From: Bacillota bacterium
GTDB taxonomy: Bacteria > Bacillota > Sulfobacillia > Sulfobacillales > Sulfobacillaceae
Assembly (NCBI GenBank): GCA_021797825.1
Contig: JAJZZA010000010.1
Span: 1-61,097, forward strand
Length of the DNA stretch: 61,097 bases
Direction: 5' to 3'
Below are positions 51,077 to 59,783 of this stretch, piece by piece. Position numbers and translations under genes: made by a program. Numbering within the stretch: the first letter of the stretch is position 1; each line of letters starts with the position of its first letter. The notes beneath the pieces were generated by a model that ran no database searches, was not told where the DNA came from, and saw nothing but the letters and a program-made list of their open reading frames with translations.

Positions 51077-51348
51077 CGGCGCGATGTGCCGGCCAATGCC
51101 TGCGGTTGCACGATTCTGGCAGAGTGGGTGTGGCGCGTTGCGCCCGCCATCAGCGGCTAGGCGCCTGCCGGAGTCCGTGCCGTCCGCGCGGAGATCGCCC
51201 GTTGCCCACGCGGCGTCTTCGTGGGACGGCCGCCGGTGGTTTCTGTCGCCAAACGCCGTGCCGGGTTTGGCGCTTTGGGCAACGTTGTGGCCGCGCGGGT
51301 CTGGCGTTTGTCGCTTTGGCCAGGGCGCAACGGGACGTAATGGAGTTA

Positions 51349-52623
51349 TCAGTGGGTGAGGGAGCGGAGCGGCTGATTGGCCGCAAAGGCGGGGAAAGGC
51401 TGGGAGAAAACGGCGGGTGCGGGTTCCGACGGAAGGCTGGCCTGCCCGCCGGTTATTTCCCGGATCTTGTCGCCGAGGGTTTTCAGGTCTGCTGTGCCGA
51501 TATTTTCCAAGTCCCAAAAATATTCGACCGCTCCGACCATTTTGTGGGTGACCGGGTTCCAGAGCGGGGTCGACAGAATCTCGATCGCGAGGCGTGCGCC
51601 ATCTGCCGCGAAGCCCACGACCGGTTGTTTGTGGGCGTGATTTTTCACCATGGTCCAGACCAGCGGACACGCTCCCACGCAGAGGGGATGCCCCTTTAAG
51701 TCCCGATGGTTAAGACGCTGCTCATGGCAGCGGTGCTGCTCCATTTGGTATTTTGACCACCCCGTGGCGGCGACCGCCGCTTGATTCCAGGCCACGATCT
51801 GCCGCGACCGGGTGACGACATAGGTGGGGAAGGGCGTCTCATAGGCCATCTCCGCGGCTTTTTGCAGAATTTCCCCATCGGACGGGGGCAATCCCCGCCG
51901 GGGCACGTCAATGGACGGCCTGACTGCCACCCGCACCGGCGAGGAGATCGGTGCGGGCTGGGGACGGCCTAACAGAAATCCTTGTCCCAGCGGTATGCCA
52001 ATCTGCTGCAGCACCCGCAGTTCCGCCTCGGTCTCAATTCCTTCGGCCAGCAGCGTGATGCCTTGATCCAGGGCCAGTTCGCGGAAATGGGTTACCATCG
52101 ACTGGCGTGTCGTGTGGTGATCGATCCCCGCGATGAGCAAGCGGTCGATTTTCACGATGTGCGGTTGCACGGCTAACACCAAGCCCAGACCGGCGTAGCC
52201 TACGCCATAGTCGTCAATCACGATTTGAAAGCCGCTCTCGCGCCATCGCTGGATCTGCTGCAAGCAGTCGGGATGTTCCAGGGTATTGTGGGCTTCGGAG
52301 ATTTCCAGGGCAATGCGAGACGGCGTCAGCGGCGGGCGTGCTGTGAGCGCCAGCGTGGAATACGCGCCATCAATATTTAGGAACAATTTTTGCTTGCCCG
52401 TTAAGTGCCGGGAGCCCCAGGCCAGTCCCAACATCCGGCACTGGGTCTCCAATGCGGCCCCCTGGCCCTGGCGGCGAGCTTCGGCGAACAATTGCGCGGG
52501 AGACGCCCAGGTCGACGCCGGCTGTCCCCGGATGAGGCTTTCATATCCGATAATGTCACCCGTGGACAGGTCGACGATGGGTTGCGCCGCGACCCATAAT
52601 CCCTCCAAAAAGTCTGAGTCCAC
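51349..52623 (-). CDS. EAL-domain c-di-GMP phosphodiesterase with C-terminal PAS domain
   Basis: 424 residues. The EAL domain (about 1-240) has IIGYESLIRG (metal Glu28, reading ESL instead of EAL), LFLNID, ALEISE, IVIDDYGVGYAGLGL, VKIDRLLI, LLAEGIETEAEL and GQGFLLGRP. The residues needed for metal binding and catalysis therefore seem present and it should hydrolyse c-di-GMP. The C-terminal part (about 270-390) is a PAS domain: PFPTYVVTRSRQIVAWNQAAV, CPLVWTMVKNHAHKQPVVG and VEYFWDLENIG. EAL before PAS is the reverse of the most common order. GTG 52623 has GGGGAGG upstream. No GGDEF partner is in the window. Confidence 0.88.
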   Translation of the reverse strand: MDSDFLEGLWVAAQPIVDLSTGDIIGYESLIRGQPASTWASPAQLFAEARRQGQGAALETQCRMLGLAWGSRHLTGKQKLFLNIDGAYSTLALTARPPLTPSRIALEISEAHNTLEHPDCLQQIQRWRESGFQIVIDDYGVGYAGLGLVLAVQPHIVKIDRLLIAGIDHHTTRQSMVTHFRELALDQGITLLAEGIETEAELRVLQQIGIPLGQGFLLGRPQPAPISSPVRVAVRPSIDVPRRGLPPSDGEILQKAAEMAYETPFPTYVVTRSRQIVAWNQAAVAATGWSKYQMEQHRCHEQRLNHRDLKGHPLCVGACPLVWTMVKNHAHKQPVVGFAADGARLAIEILSTPLWNPVTHKMVGAVEYFWDLENIGTADLKTLGDKIREITGGQASLPSEPAPAVFSQPFPAFAANQPLRSLTH

Positions 52624-52667
52624 CCGCTGGTCCTCCCCGTGCGTTCGGACTGGCCTATAAGTCCCAT

Positions 52668-52696
52668 TATATAGGAAATTCTGACGCGACTGTCAA
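52668..52696 (-). promoter_or_regulatory. Promoter of the EAL-PAS gene
   Basis: On the - strand TTGACA (52696-52691), 17-bp spacer and TATATA (52673-52668), with TATAAT two bases further. Confidence 0.65.
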
Positions 52697-52812
52697 TCCT
52701 TGGAGACGATGAGTCGGCCGCGATACCTGTCAAGCATGAAAATGCGGCCGGTTGGCTGGGGCCGACCACCGTTGGAAGATGGCACAGTTTAGGATTGGGA
52801 TAGTGGAGAGGT

Positions 52813-52847
52813 GCCCCCTCCGGTTCACCGAAAGATGGTGAGGGGGC
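52813..52847. other. Strong hairpin in the EAL-ruvC divergent region
   Basis: GCCCCCTC (52813-52820) pairs with GAGGGGGC (52840-52847), with CACC/GGTG stacked inside. There is no T-run. The rest of 52697-53022 has no gene. It may be an operator or a leader structure of the ruv operon. Confidence 0.5.
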
Positions 52848-53022
52848 GTTGCGGGGTTTGACCGTGCCCGCAGTGGTGACCCGCTCCGGGGTGGTCCGGT
52901 GATTGCTGTCTAAACGGTCTGAACGGGTCCGGGTATGTGAAGTTCGGACGGGATTCCGCAGAAAATCCCGGGCAATATAGGAGATCGGGCTCATGGCGTC
53001 GTATATGTCTAGGTGAAGGGGG

Positions 53023-53523
53023 ATGTCGATGCGCATTCTTGGGATCGATCCGGGTACGGCCATCTGCGGCTGGGCGGTGGTGGATCGTACCGGATCCAGC
53101 ATGACAGCGGTGGATTTCGGCGTCATTAGGACCCCGGCCGGCCGTGAGCCGTCACGGCGGCTGGCCGACATTTTCGACGCGCTCTCGGCTTTGATTGATC
53201 GGTTGCGGCCGGAGGCGGCTGCGGTGGAACAACTGTTTTTCGGCCAAAACAGCAAGACCGCGTTGGCCGTCGGGCAGGCGCGCGGGGTGGTGTTGTTGGC
53301 TTTGGCGCGGGCCTCGTTGCCGTATGTGGAAATAACCCCGAACGCGGTGAAGCAGGCGGTAACCGGATATGGCGGGGCGGACAAACGGCAAATTCAACTG
53401 ATGGTGCAAAGGATTTTTGGATTGGATGGGATCCCGCAACCGGACGATGCGGCCGACGCCCTGGCCGTCGCCTTGGCCGGGGGGGAATTTCTCAGATTTG
53501 GGAGGGCGGTCGATGATCGTTGA
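53023..53523 (+). CDS. ruvC: Holliday junction resolvase RuvC
   Basis: 166 residues. The catalytic acids lie in ILGIDPGTAICGWAVV (first Asp), AAVEQLFFGQNSKTALAVGQARGV (Glu) and QPDDAADALAVALAGGEF (last Asps). ITPNAVKQAVTGYGGADKRQ is the DNA-binding loop. The enzyme cuts Holliday junctions made by recombination. ATG 53023 is used; the ruvA start lies 11 bp inside its 3' end. Confidence 0.95.
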   Translation: MSMRILGIDPGTAICGWAVVDRTGSSMTAVDFGVIRTPAGREPSRRLADIFDALSALIDRLRPEAAAVEQLFFGQNSKTALAVGQARGVVLLALARASLPYVEITPNAVKQAVTGYGGADKRQIQLMVQRIFGLDGIPQPDDAADALAVALAGGEFLRFGRAVDDR

Positions 53524-54115
53524 ATTGCGCGGGGACGTGACGTCCCGTCAACCCGGCTATTGCGTCCTTGACGTCGGCGGAGTCGGTTATGGGGTGGAGG
53601 TGCCCCGCGAAACGGAACAGGCGCTGCCTGGGGTGGGTCAGACCGTGCGGCTGTTTACCCATCTGCTGGTGCGTGAGGATGGATGGCGTCTGGTGGGCTT
53701 CGCAACCCGCGAAGAAAGGCAGTGCTTTGTCGACGCGTTGTCCGTCTCCGGGGTGGGGGTCAAAGGGGCCTTGGCGTTGTTGAGCCATTTGGGCGTGCGC
53801 GGCCTCAAGGCGGCGGTGAAGGAAGGCCGCTGGCAACAATTGAAGGAAGCTCCGGGAGTCGGACCCAAGATTGCGCAGCGCGCCGTGTTGGAGTTGTCCA
53901 GTAAATGGAAAGGCCCGGGCGAAATGATTGCGCCCGGCATCGATCCGGGTGCGCTGGAGGAGGCCGACGAAGCGATGGCGGCGTTGTTGTCGCTGGGCTT
54001 TAGCGGTCAGGAAGCTGCTCTCGCCCTCAAGGACGTGCCGCTGGACCGGCCGGCCGGGGATCGGGTGCGCGATGCGCTGCGGCGTCTTGATCGTCGGCAT
54101 GGGGTGGGGGCATGA
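53513..54115 (+). CDS. ruvA: Holliday junction DNA helicase subunit RuvA
   Basis: 200 residues: N-terminal OB-fold ([27 protein letters not shown]), two helix-hairpin-helix motifs ([17 protein letters not shown] and [16 protein letters not shown]), and a C-terminal domain ([19 protein letters not shown]) that contacts RuvB. ATG 53513 has GGGAGGGCGG upstream, within ruvC. The stop overlaps the ruvB start by four bases. Confidence 0.95.
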   Translation: MIVELRGDVTSRQPGYCVLDVGGVGYGVEVPRETEQALPGVGQTVRLFTHLLVREDGWRLVGFATREERQCFVDALSVSGVGVKGALALLSHLGVRGLKAAVKEGRWQQLKEAPGVGPKIAQRAVLELSSKWKGPGEMIAPGIDPGALEEADEAMAALLSLGFSGQEAALALKDVPLDRPAGDRVRDALRRLDRRHGVGA

Positions 54116-55110
54116 GTCCAGACCGGATTGTGAGTCCCGACGCGATGACCGGTGAGCCGGATCCGGTGCTGCGCCCGCAACGCTTGCATGAGTACATCGG
54201 CCAGGATTTGATAAAAGAGCGGTTGGCGATTTTTATCGAGGCCTCCGCTGCACGGCGCGAGCCGCTTGACCACGTGCTGTTATATGGACCCCCAGGATTG
54301 GGCAAGACCACGCTGGCCCATATCATTGCCAACGAGATGGGCGTGGATATCCGTTATACCAGCGGACCGGCTATTGAGCGGGCGGGGGACCTGGCCTCCA
54401 TTCTCACCAACCTGGAAGACGGACAGGTCTTGTTTATCGATGAGATTCATCGATTGGCCCGGGCCGTAGAAGAGGTTTTGTATCCCGCCATGGAGGATTT
54501 TGCATTGGATTTAGTCTTGGGCAAGGGACCCAGTGCGCGATCGATGCGCCTCTCGTTGCCGCGGTTTACGCTAGTTGGGGCTACCACCAGGGCGGGAATG
54601 CTGACGGCACCGCTGCGCGACCGGTTTGGGGTGCTGATCCACTTGGATTTTTACCCGCCAGAGGATTTGGCGCGAATCGTAACCCGCGCGGCACGCGTCT
54701 TGGGCACCGATATCGACCCCTCGGCTACGGTGGAAGTGGCTCGGCGCAGTCGCGGCACGCCGCGGATTGCCAATCGCCTGTTGCGCAGACTGCGGGATTA
54801 TGCCGACGTGCGTGGTGACGGGGTGATTTCCCAAGGCATTGCCGAGGAGGGGCTCGACCTGTTGGAAGTCGACCCCTACGGGCTTGATCAGGTGGATCGC
54901 AGGATGTTGTTCGCTCTGGCGGATCGCTACAATGGGGGCCCAGTCGGTCTCGAAACCCTATCGGCGGCCATTGGCGAAGAGAGCGGAACGATTGAGGATG
55001 TCTACGAACCTTACCTCTTGCAACAAGGCTTTATTCAGCGGACTCCGCGCGGGCGGTTGCTGACTCCCATGGCCTGGCGGTACTTGGGGAGACCGGAACC
55101 GGCTTCCTGA
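54112..55110 (+). CDS. ruvB: Holliday junction branch migration ATPase RuvB
   Basis: 332 residues. [18 protein letters not shown] leads into Walker [19 protein letters not shown], Walker [16 protein letters not shown], sensor [20 protein letters not shown] and arginine finger region [21 protein letters not shown]. The C-terminal winged helix is [24 protein letters not shown]. The protein is of full length. RuvAB drives branch migration for RuvC. Confidence 0.97.
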   Translation: MSPDRIVSPDAMTGEPDPVLRPQRLHEYIGQDLIKERLAIFIEASAARREPLDHVLLYGPPGLGKTTLAHIIANEMGVDIRYTSGPAIERAGDLASILTNLEDGQVLFIDEIHRLARAVEEVLYPAMEDFALDLVLGKGPSARSMRLSLPRFTLVGATTRAGMLTAPLRDRFGVLIHLDFYPPEDLARIVTRAARVLGTDIDPSATVEVARRSRGTPRIANRLLRRLRDYADVRGDGVISQGIAEEGLDLLEVDPYGLDQVDRRMLFALADRYNGGPVGLETLSAAIGEESGTIEDVYEPYLLQQGFIQRTPRGRLLTPMAWRYLGRPEPAS

Positions 55111-55177
55111 GCGGCCGACCCCGGCCGCGAGCGATGTGGCGCGGTTGCGGGATATTTTTTTGACCCGACGGCAAACG

Positions 55178-55203
55178 CCCCAAAATCACCAGGCGTCCGC
55201 GAA
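55178..55203 (+). promoter_or_regulatory. Candidate SigI-type autoregulatory promoter
   Basis: CCCCAAAA (55178-55185) and CGAA (55200-55203) separated by 14 bp resemble sigma-I promoter elements (C-rich then A-rich -35, CGAA -10) as known from Bacillus and clostridial sigI genes. It lies just upstream of sigI. The match is by eye. Confidence 0.4.
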
Positions 55204-55218
55204 TGCTATATATGCGAG

Positions 55219-55962
55219 GTGGATCCATTGGGACTTCGCTTCGGTCGGCAGCGGGCTAAGGAGCCGATTTTGCTGCTGGAGGCTGCCCGCGGCGGTGACA
55301 ACGATGCACGAAACCAATTGATTCACGATTTCACGCCGTTTGCGCTGAAAATTGCCAGTCAGGCGGCGGGGAGGTTTTTGCGGCCAGGGGTCGATGAGGA
55401 AGTTTCTGTGGCGCTCATGGCGATGAACGAGGCGATTTCCGCGTACGACGAAAACAAGGGGGCATTTTTGGGTTTTGCCCAAACCGTTATTCGCCGGCGC
55501 CTGGTCGATTATTTTCGGCGGCAACGGACTCGTCAGCCCGAAGTGGTGTTAAGCGAATTGGACGCGGACGAGGAGAGCGGGGAGAGCGAGCCGTCACGGC
55601 TTGACCGTGTAGCCCATGAAACCTGGCGGCTGATGCAGGACGAGGAGAACCGCCGTGCCGAAATCGAAGAATTTCAGGAAATTCTTCTGGAATTTGGGGT
55701 CAGCCTGGCGGACTTGGCAAAACTGGCGCCGAAACATCAGGATTCGCGTGACCGCGCCATCCAAATCGGACGTCTGGTTGCGAGCACGCCGCAATACCGT
55801 GATTACTTAGCGCAGCGCAAAGAATTGCTGGTGAAAGGGCTGCTCCAGGAACCGGGGATTAGTCGCAAGATTTTGGAACGCCATCGGAAATACATTATCG
55901 CGGTGGCCGTGATATTGACCCACGACTTGCCGTATTTGCGGTCGTATTTGTTAGAACAGTAA
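55219..55962 (+). CDS. sigI: Sigma factor SigI
   Basis: 247 residues. Region 2 reads RNQLIHDFTPFALKIASQAAGR, VDEEVSVALMAMNEAISAYDENKGAFLGFAQTVIRRRLVDYFRRQ. The C-terminal SigI domain reads LVKGLLQEPGISRKILERHRKYIIAVAVILTHDLPYLRSYL. In Bacillus SigI answers to heat and envelope stress; in clostridia it can answer to extracellular polysaccharide through RsgI. GTG 55219 has little room for a ribosome site. TTG 55228, five bases after GAGGTGG, may be the real start. It is 17 bp before rsgI, the gene for its probable anti-sigma factor. Confidence 0.9.
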   Translation: MDPLGLRFGRQRAKEPILLLEAARGGDNDARNQLIHDFTPFALKIASQAAGRFLRPGVDEEVSVALMAMNEAISAYDENKGAFLGFAQTVIRRRLVDYFRRQRTRQPEVVLSELDADEESGESEPSRLDRVAHETWRLMQDEENRRAEIEEFQEILLEFGVSLADLAKLAPKHQDSRDRAIQIGRLVASTPQYRDYLAQRKELLVKGLLQEPGISRKILERHRKYIIAVAVILTHDLPYLRSYLLEQ

Positions 55963-55979
55963 GAGGAGAAAGAGCCCAC

Positions 55980-57005
55980 ATGCGTATCCGGGCACTAGTC
56001 ATGGCGGTGGATGGTCCCAAAGCCACCGTAATGTTGCCGGGGGGAGAGTTTCGCACCATCTCGACACGACATCAGTCGTTGGTGGTGGGACAGGAATGCT
56101 GGATTCCCGCCACGAGCTGGCCGCCCGGGGCAATCCCTGCGATCGGTGCGGCAGCGCTGGTCTTGCTGGCAGCGGCCATTCCCAACTGGTTGGGACCTGC
56201 GGTGCCGGTGCAAACCGCAGTCATCAGCCTGGACATTAATCCCAGCATTAACCTGATGGTAGATGGGACGACGGTCATGGGGGCGGACGGGCTGGATTCC
56301 GCGGGGCGGACCGTGCTAAGCCAGACCCCGCTGGTCGGGATGACGGCGACGCGAGCGGTCTTAGCCTTGACCCGACAAGCCGCGCGGGACGGATATGTCT
56401 CATCCCAGCACCCGATTATCCTGGTGGGAGGCGCGTTCGATTCCGCGGTACCCCCCTGGTTTGCTGCTCTGGTGAAGGCGGAGGGGCGATTGGTCGCGGC
56501 GCACCACTGGCCAGTGCACGTAATATCGGTGCAGACCGCAAGTCCGGCGTTGCTGGCCGCCATGCGTCACCCGGATGTTTCGGTAGGGCGGTATTTGCTC
56601 TGGCAGAATCGTTGGCATCAGGCGAGCCTATCCAGTGCGGCCAGCCTGCGTGCGATGCCGCTTGGCCAGTTGATGCGAGGTCCCGTCCATCAATCGGGCG
56701 GAGTGGGGAGCGGTTTGGCCAAAAAATCCGCGCGCGTGCCGGGCTCTCCGAGCACATTTCCATCTGCGGGCAAACAAACCGCGCCCGGCTCCCGGCCGCC
56801 ACGCCTGCCGTCGGCAACGTCCCGGGCACCAGCCACCATGCCGTCGGTCAGCGCAGATAATCTTTCTCATTCTTCCTATCGTGCGGAGACTCCCCCATCG
56901 CAGGCGTCCGCTAGTGCCAGTGGCCGGAGCACGGCGGCGTCGGCTTCCGCCAATCAGGGTGCTGGAACCGCGGGCAATCCCGGCCAGAGTTTTGGCAACC
57001 GTTGA
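55980..57005 (+). CDS. rsgI: RsgI-type anti-sigma-I factor
   Basis: 341 residues. A short cytoplasmic RsgI N-terminal domain (1-50, RALVMAVDGPKATVMLPGGEF) is followed by one membrane helix (about 51-70, AIPAIGAAALVLLAAAIPNW). The RsgI periplasmic core reads AVISLDINPSINLMVDGT, and GMTATRAVLALTRQAARDGY. The C-terminal 120 residues are a Ser/Ala/Pro-rich tail without a known sensor domain (no carbohydrate-binding module). It would hold SigI at the membrane. ATG 55980 has AGAGGAGAAAG upstream. Confidence 0.85.
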   Translation: MRIRALVMAVDGPKATVMLPGGEFRTISTRHQSLVVGQECWIPATSWPPGAIPAIGAAALVLLAAAIPNWLGPAVPVQTAVISLDINPSINLMVDGTTVMGADGLDSAGRTVLSQTPLVGMTATRAVLALTRQAARDGYVSSQHPIILVGGAFDSAVPPWFAALVKAEGRLVAAHHWPVHVISVQTASPALLAAMRHPDVSVGRYLLWQNRWHQASLSSAASLRAMPLGQLMRGPVHQSGGVGSGLAKKSARVPGSPSTFPSAGKQTAPGSRPPRLPSATSRAPATMPSVSADNLSHSSYRAETPPSQASASASGRSTAASASANQGAGTAGNPGQSFGNR

Positions 57006-57049
57006 GGGACGCCCGGTTTTGGTGGCACGGGAGTTTGGCCGGCCGGGGA

Positions 57050-57140
57050 TAGTTGTGTTTGGCCAAATAGAAATGGCAGTTTGGTCAACACAATGCCCGA
57101 GTTTGGTCATCAGAAATTCCCCAAACTGGTCATTAATCGT
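57050..57140. repeat. Cluster of TTTGGTCA-type repeats (possible IS21-like end)
   Basis: TTTGGCCA (57058), TTTGGTCA (57081), TTTGGTCA (57103) and CAAACTGGTCATT (about 57123) occur within 90 bp right after rsgI. Short repeated motifs of this kind are found in the ends of IS21-family elements. No istA/istB is present, so it is at best a remnant. The rest of 57311-57947 has no gene I can support. Confidence 0.35.
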
Positions 57141-57206
57141 TGCCAGTGTCCATTTTCCTCTCGGATGGTTAGGGGGGGTTCAGGAGAACCCACCGGGAGG
57201 AGGATT

Positions 57207-57314
57207 ATGACCAAGCATGATGTGTATGTCGACAATTCACGAAACACACACATCCCCAGATCAGTCAGGGTACAGGGCGAAACCTCCACTGTACTCACGA
57301 AACATAAATGTTAG
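57207..57314 (+). CDS. Possible 35-residue peptide
   Basis: ATG 57207 is preceded by a strong GGGAGGAGG six bases upstream. The product begins MTKHDVYVDNSRNTHIPRSV and ends in KHKC. I do not recognise it. It could be the N-terminal stub of a decayed transposase or a real small peptide. Confidence 0.3.
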   Translation: MTKHDVYVDNSRNTHIPRSVRVQGETSTVLTKHKC

Positions 57315-57947
57315 GTAGAGTTGCCGCCCTATATCTCGGGTTGGAAACGGGCACAAATTACGGGGGTGTTTTCGCAGCAAGATGTCAGCCGTGACACGGC
57401 GGCCTCTGGTCAATGCGATAGGCTGCGCAGACGTCACTCACCCGCCCCCCGACGGTACTCGGCGAGAAGACGGGATCTATTCTTGGGAGGGTAACCCATC
57501 GGGCGTGGTTGCCTGCGTCAGGTCGCGTGCGGGTGCGGCTGGCAACTCAGGCAAGCCACCAGCAGGCGCTCCGCAAACCGCGCCCCCCAATGCCGACGAT
57601 TAAAGCGGGAGGTGAATTCTTCTAAAGGCTAAGTGCAATCCAAGGCTGGAATTTCCGGTTTCTTAGTGCAAACCACCCTCTCCAGTGATCGGGACCCGGG
57701 TTGGAATATGCGATCCGTACTCGGCGGTTTGCGCCCCCCGCGGGTTGGAATGGCCGTTGAAGACGGAGCGGTCAGTGATGGGTCTACTGCTGATCGATCT
57801 CGAAAAAGGCAGGACTCTCTCGTGGTGACCGAATCCGTTCTTAGCGCATGGATACTCGGCCACAATCGATGGATAGGGGGCGGGTACTAATACGACGGCC
57901 CCCTTTAGCGCATCAAGGGCTACTCATCAGAGCACCACCTAGTTCGG

Positions 57948-58262
57948 TTACAAATTCTCAAATAGCACAAATAATACCCTTTCATCCGGGCGAAGTATTG
58001 CTTTGTGCTTGTTCTCTTTTCCTTCCGGAATATATAATCCGTCACCCTCGGTAAACTGAAGGATTGTTCCATTAAAATCCATAGAACAAGAACCATCAAG
58101 CACATATCCGACGTGTCCTTTTATGCACCAATCAGGCTCAACGAAGCCATGAGAAAATTCGACCAATCTAACCCTTTGGTTTCCACTCACATATTCCTTT
58201 GAACGAATTCCAACCCCATTATTGCGCCATTCCTGCTCTGGAAATTCTGTTTGTGCCGCTCC
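57948..58262 (-). pseudogene. Cupin-domain protein with an N-terminal frameshift
   Basis: From ATG 58190 an 80-residue cupin core is readable: RVRLVEFSHGFVEPDWCIKGHVGYVLDGSCSMDF, then GDGLYIPEGKENKHKAIL. The metal-site His and Glu positions are partly present. The expected N-terminal 20 residues (TEFPEQEWRNNGVGIRSKEY) lie just upstream, but in a different frame. They have AAGGAG before them yet no start codon. So either a frameshift broke the gene or the short form is made from ATG 58190. The gene is AT-rich compared with the core genome. Its substrate is unknown. Confidence 0.6.
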
Positions 58263-58312
58263 TTAAAGTCTAATTGTTGACGTAGTTGCCTGTCCCTGAT
58301 TTGCTGGATAAA

Positions 58313-58409
58313 ATGACCACAGAACACATTCCAGGAAAGGGAAACGCCCGGGTTCTGGAATGCTTGCTCAAGGCATTCCCCCGGACGTCCAGAAACACTC
58401 TGTGGTTAT
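58313..58409. repeat. 89-bp strongly structured element with terminal inverted repeats
   Basis: The outer arms ATGACCACAGA (58313-58323) and TCTGTGGTTAT (58399-58409) are inverted with one mismatch. Inside, ACGCCCGGG (58344-58352) pairs with CCCGGACGT (58380-58388), and GGAATGC (58357-58363) pairs with GCATTCC (58373-58379) around a nine-base loop. A further weaker stem joins the outer arms. It may be a MITE or a structured RNA; neither class is recognised. Between 58410 and 58764 nothing else is seen. Confidence 0.55.
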
Positions 58410-58764
58410 TATAACAGCTTATACGCTCGAAGCGGGCGCTGATCCGGTGACTTTTATGTGCGGAGTGCAGAAGTGAGCCATTGCCCCCTCTGTGATGCTG
58501 GTGGCACCCGCCTCAAGGAATTATTGGACCCCATGCAAGTGATTCATTTTTGGCACAACGGACAAATCCGACGGATTCGGAGCGACTCAGCCTGTGGCAA
58601 CGGCAAGCGCTCCTGTTGCTGGGGATGCCATCCCGTCGGTTTACTGCGGTTCCGAGTGGCTGAGGTCCCCGGGGTCATAGGATGCACCGAACTGTCCAAG
58701 GGTGCGAAACATGGGATTTAGAGCACGGCAAGTTTATCCAGGGAATCCGTTTGCCGAAACCCGC

Positions 58765-59100
58765 CTACCGGAGGGTGTCCGGCCACCAATCCGGCAACGC
58801 CTCGGGAGGCGTTGCCCGGCGGTGGTTGCCGCCCTGCCACCGCGGCGTCTCGTGCGCTTGACCCATGAGCACGGCGGTCCAAAACCACTCGACTCGGGGA
58901 GACAGCGTAGCTGCATGAGCGGGATCCGCGAGCCAATCCCGAAGTCTGTCCCATCCGTAGGTCGCAAAGAGCCAGGACCACTCATCTAACGAACCCTCTT
59001 CGAGGACAGTCGGGATAATGAGCGCGGCATGGCGGGTGGCGTCCAACCGCTCCGCATGATAGCGGTGGAATAAACGCTGGACAGCAGGCGGGAGCGTCAT
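58765..59100 (-). CDS. Small antitoxin-like protein paired with AbiEii (DUF6922-like)
   Basis: 111 residues starting MTLPPAVQRLFHRYHAERLD, then RHAALIIPTVLEEGSLDEWSWLFATYGWDRLRDWL and LSPRVEWFWTAVLMG. Small all-helical proteins of this kind are encoded with AbiEii-type nucleotidyltransferases. The start ATG 59100 overlaps the stop of the AbiEii-like gene (ATGA), so it is the second gene of the pair. That order is the reverse of classical AbiEi-AbiEii. A longer frame to 59157 exists but would run into the partner. Confidence 0.65.
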   Translation of the reverse strand: MTLPPAVQRLFHRYHAERLDATRHAALIIPTVLEEGSLDEWSWLFATYGWDRLRDWLADPAHAATLSPRVEWFWTAVLMGQAHETPRWQGGNHRRATPPEALPDWWPDTLR

Positions 59101-59783
59101 AGCCGAGGTCCCTGGGGCGGCTGCGGGGTCGGCGCCGCAACGTGCTGGGCGATCCATTGGCGCACAGCGGTTTGCAGTTCGCGTTCGATAACGTCAAACG
59201 CGTGTGGGGTCGTCAACAAATTCAGGGCTTCATCGCGATCCGGCAGATCCCGAGTATAGGTGAGTTGCTGCAAAAACAATCGAGCCGAAAAATCGCCATG
59301 GTACGTGTTTTGCGCTCGGTGAATCACCTCGTCCAAAGATAGGACGCCCGTCTGGAGAATGGTATGCAAATCGAGATAATCGCGAGCTTGCGCCCGACGG
59401 CCCAAGGTGTAAGCTTTCTGCACGGCAATATCGCGTGCGTCGGCCACAGCCAGGCCTCGCCATGAACGAAAAGGAAAGGCGTGCGCAAAAGGATAAGCCA
59501 AGAGGGTAACAGATACGCCGTCGAGGCGCCAATGAATCTGGTCGGGTGCCCTGAGGATCCATTCGACGTTGCCGAAGCGGGCCAAGAAGGCGTCCGTGCC
59601 CGGCAACTCGGGTAAGACAGTCAGAGGTTGGCGGGTAAAAAAGTCGAGATCGCGTGATTGGCGGTGTCCCTGCTGCAAGGCTAGGGCTGTACCGCCGGAC
59701 AGATAGAAGTCCTGCATGATCGGCCACGACGCCAAAACGGACGCGGTGTCCGCGACGCCAGTTGGCAGCAGCGCTTCTTTCAT
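59097..59783 (-). CDS. AbiEii-type nucleotidyltransferase toxin
   Basis: 228 residues. The nucleotidyltransferase motif reads FYLSGGTALALQQGHRQSRDLDFF, with the G-G-T-A and the D-x-D carried by DLDFF. It continues with WILRAPDQIHWRLDGVSVTLLAYPF, then ADARDIAVQKAYTLGRRAQARDYLDLHTIL, which matches the D-I-x-x-x-K-A-x-A-x-x-x-R-x-x-x-K-D-Y-x-D block of the family. Relatives modify tRNA or proteins with nucleotides and give phage exclusion or toxin activity. ATG 59783 has GAGGAGGG upstream, and TATACT about 30 bp upstream may be a promoter -10. It lies among insertion-sequence relics. Confidence 0.8.
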   Translation of the reverse strand: MKEALLPTGVADTASVLASWPIMQDFYLSGGTALALQQGHRQSRDLDFFTRQPLTVLPELPGTDAFLARFGNVEWILRAPDQIHWRLDGVSVTLLAYPFAHAFPFRSWRGLAVADARDIAVQKAYTLGRRAQARDYLDLHTILQTGVLSLDEVIHRAQNTYHGDFSARLFLQQLTYTRDLPDRDEALNLLTTPHAFDVIERELQTAVRQWIAQHVAAPTPQPPQGPRL

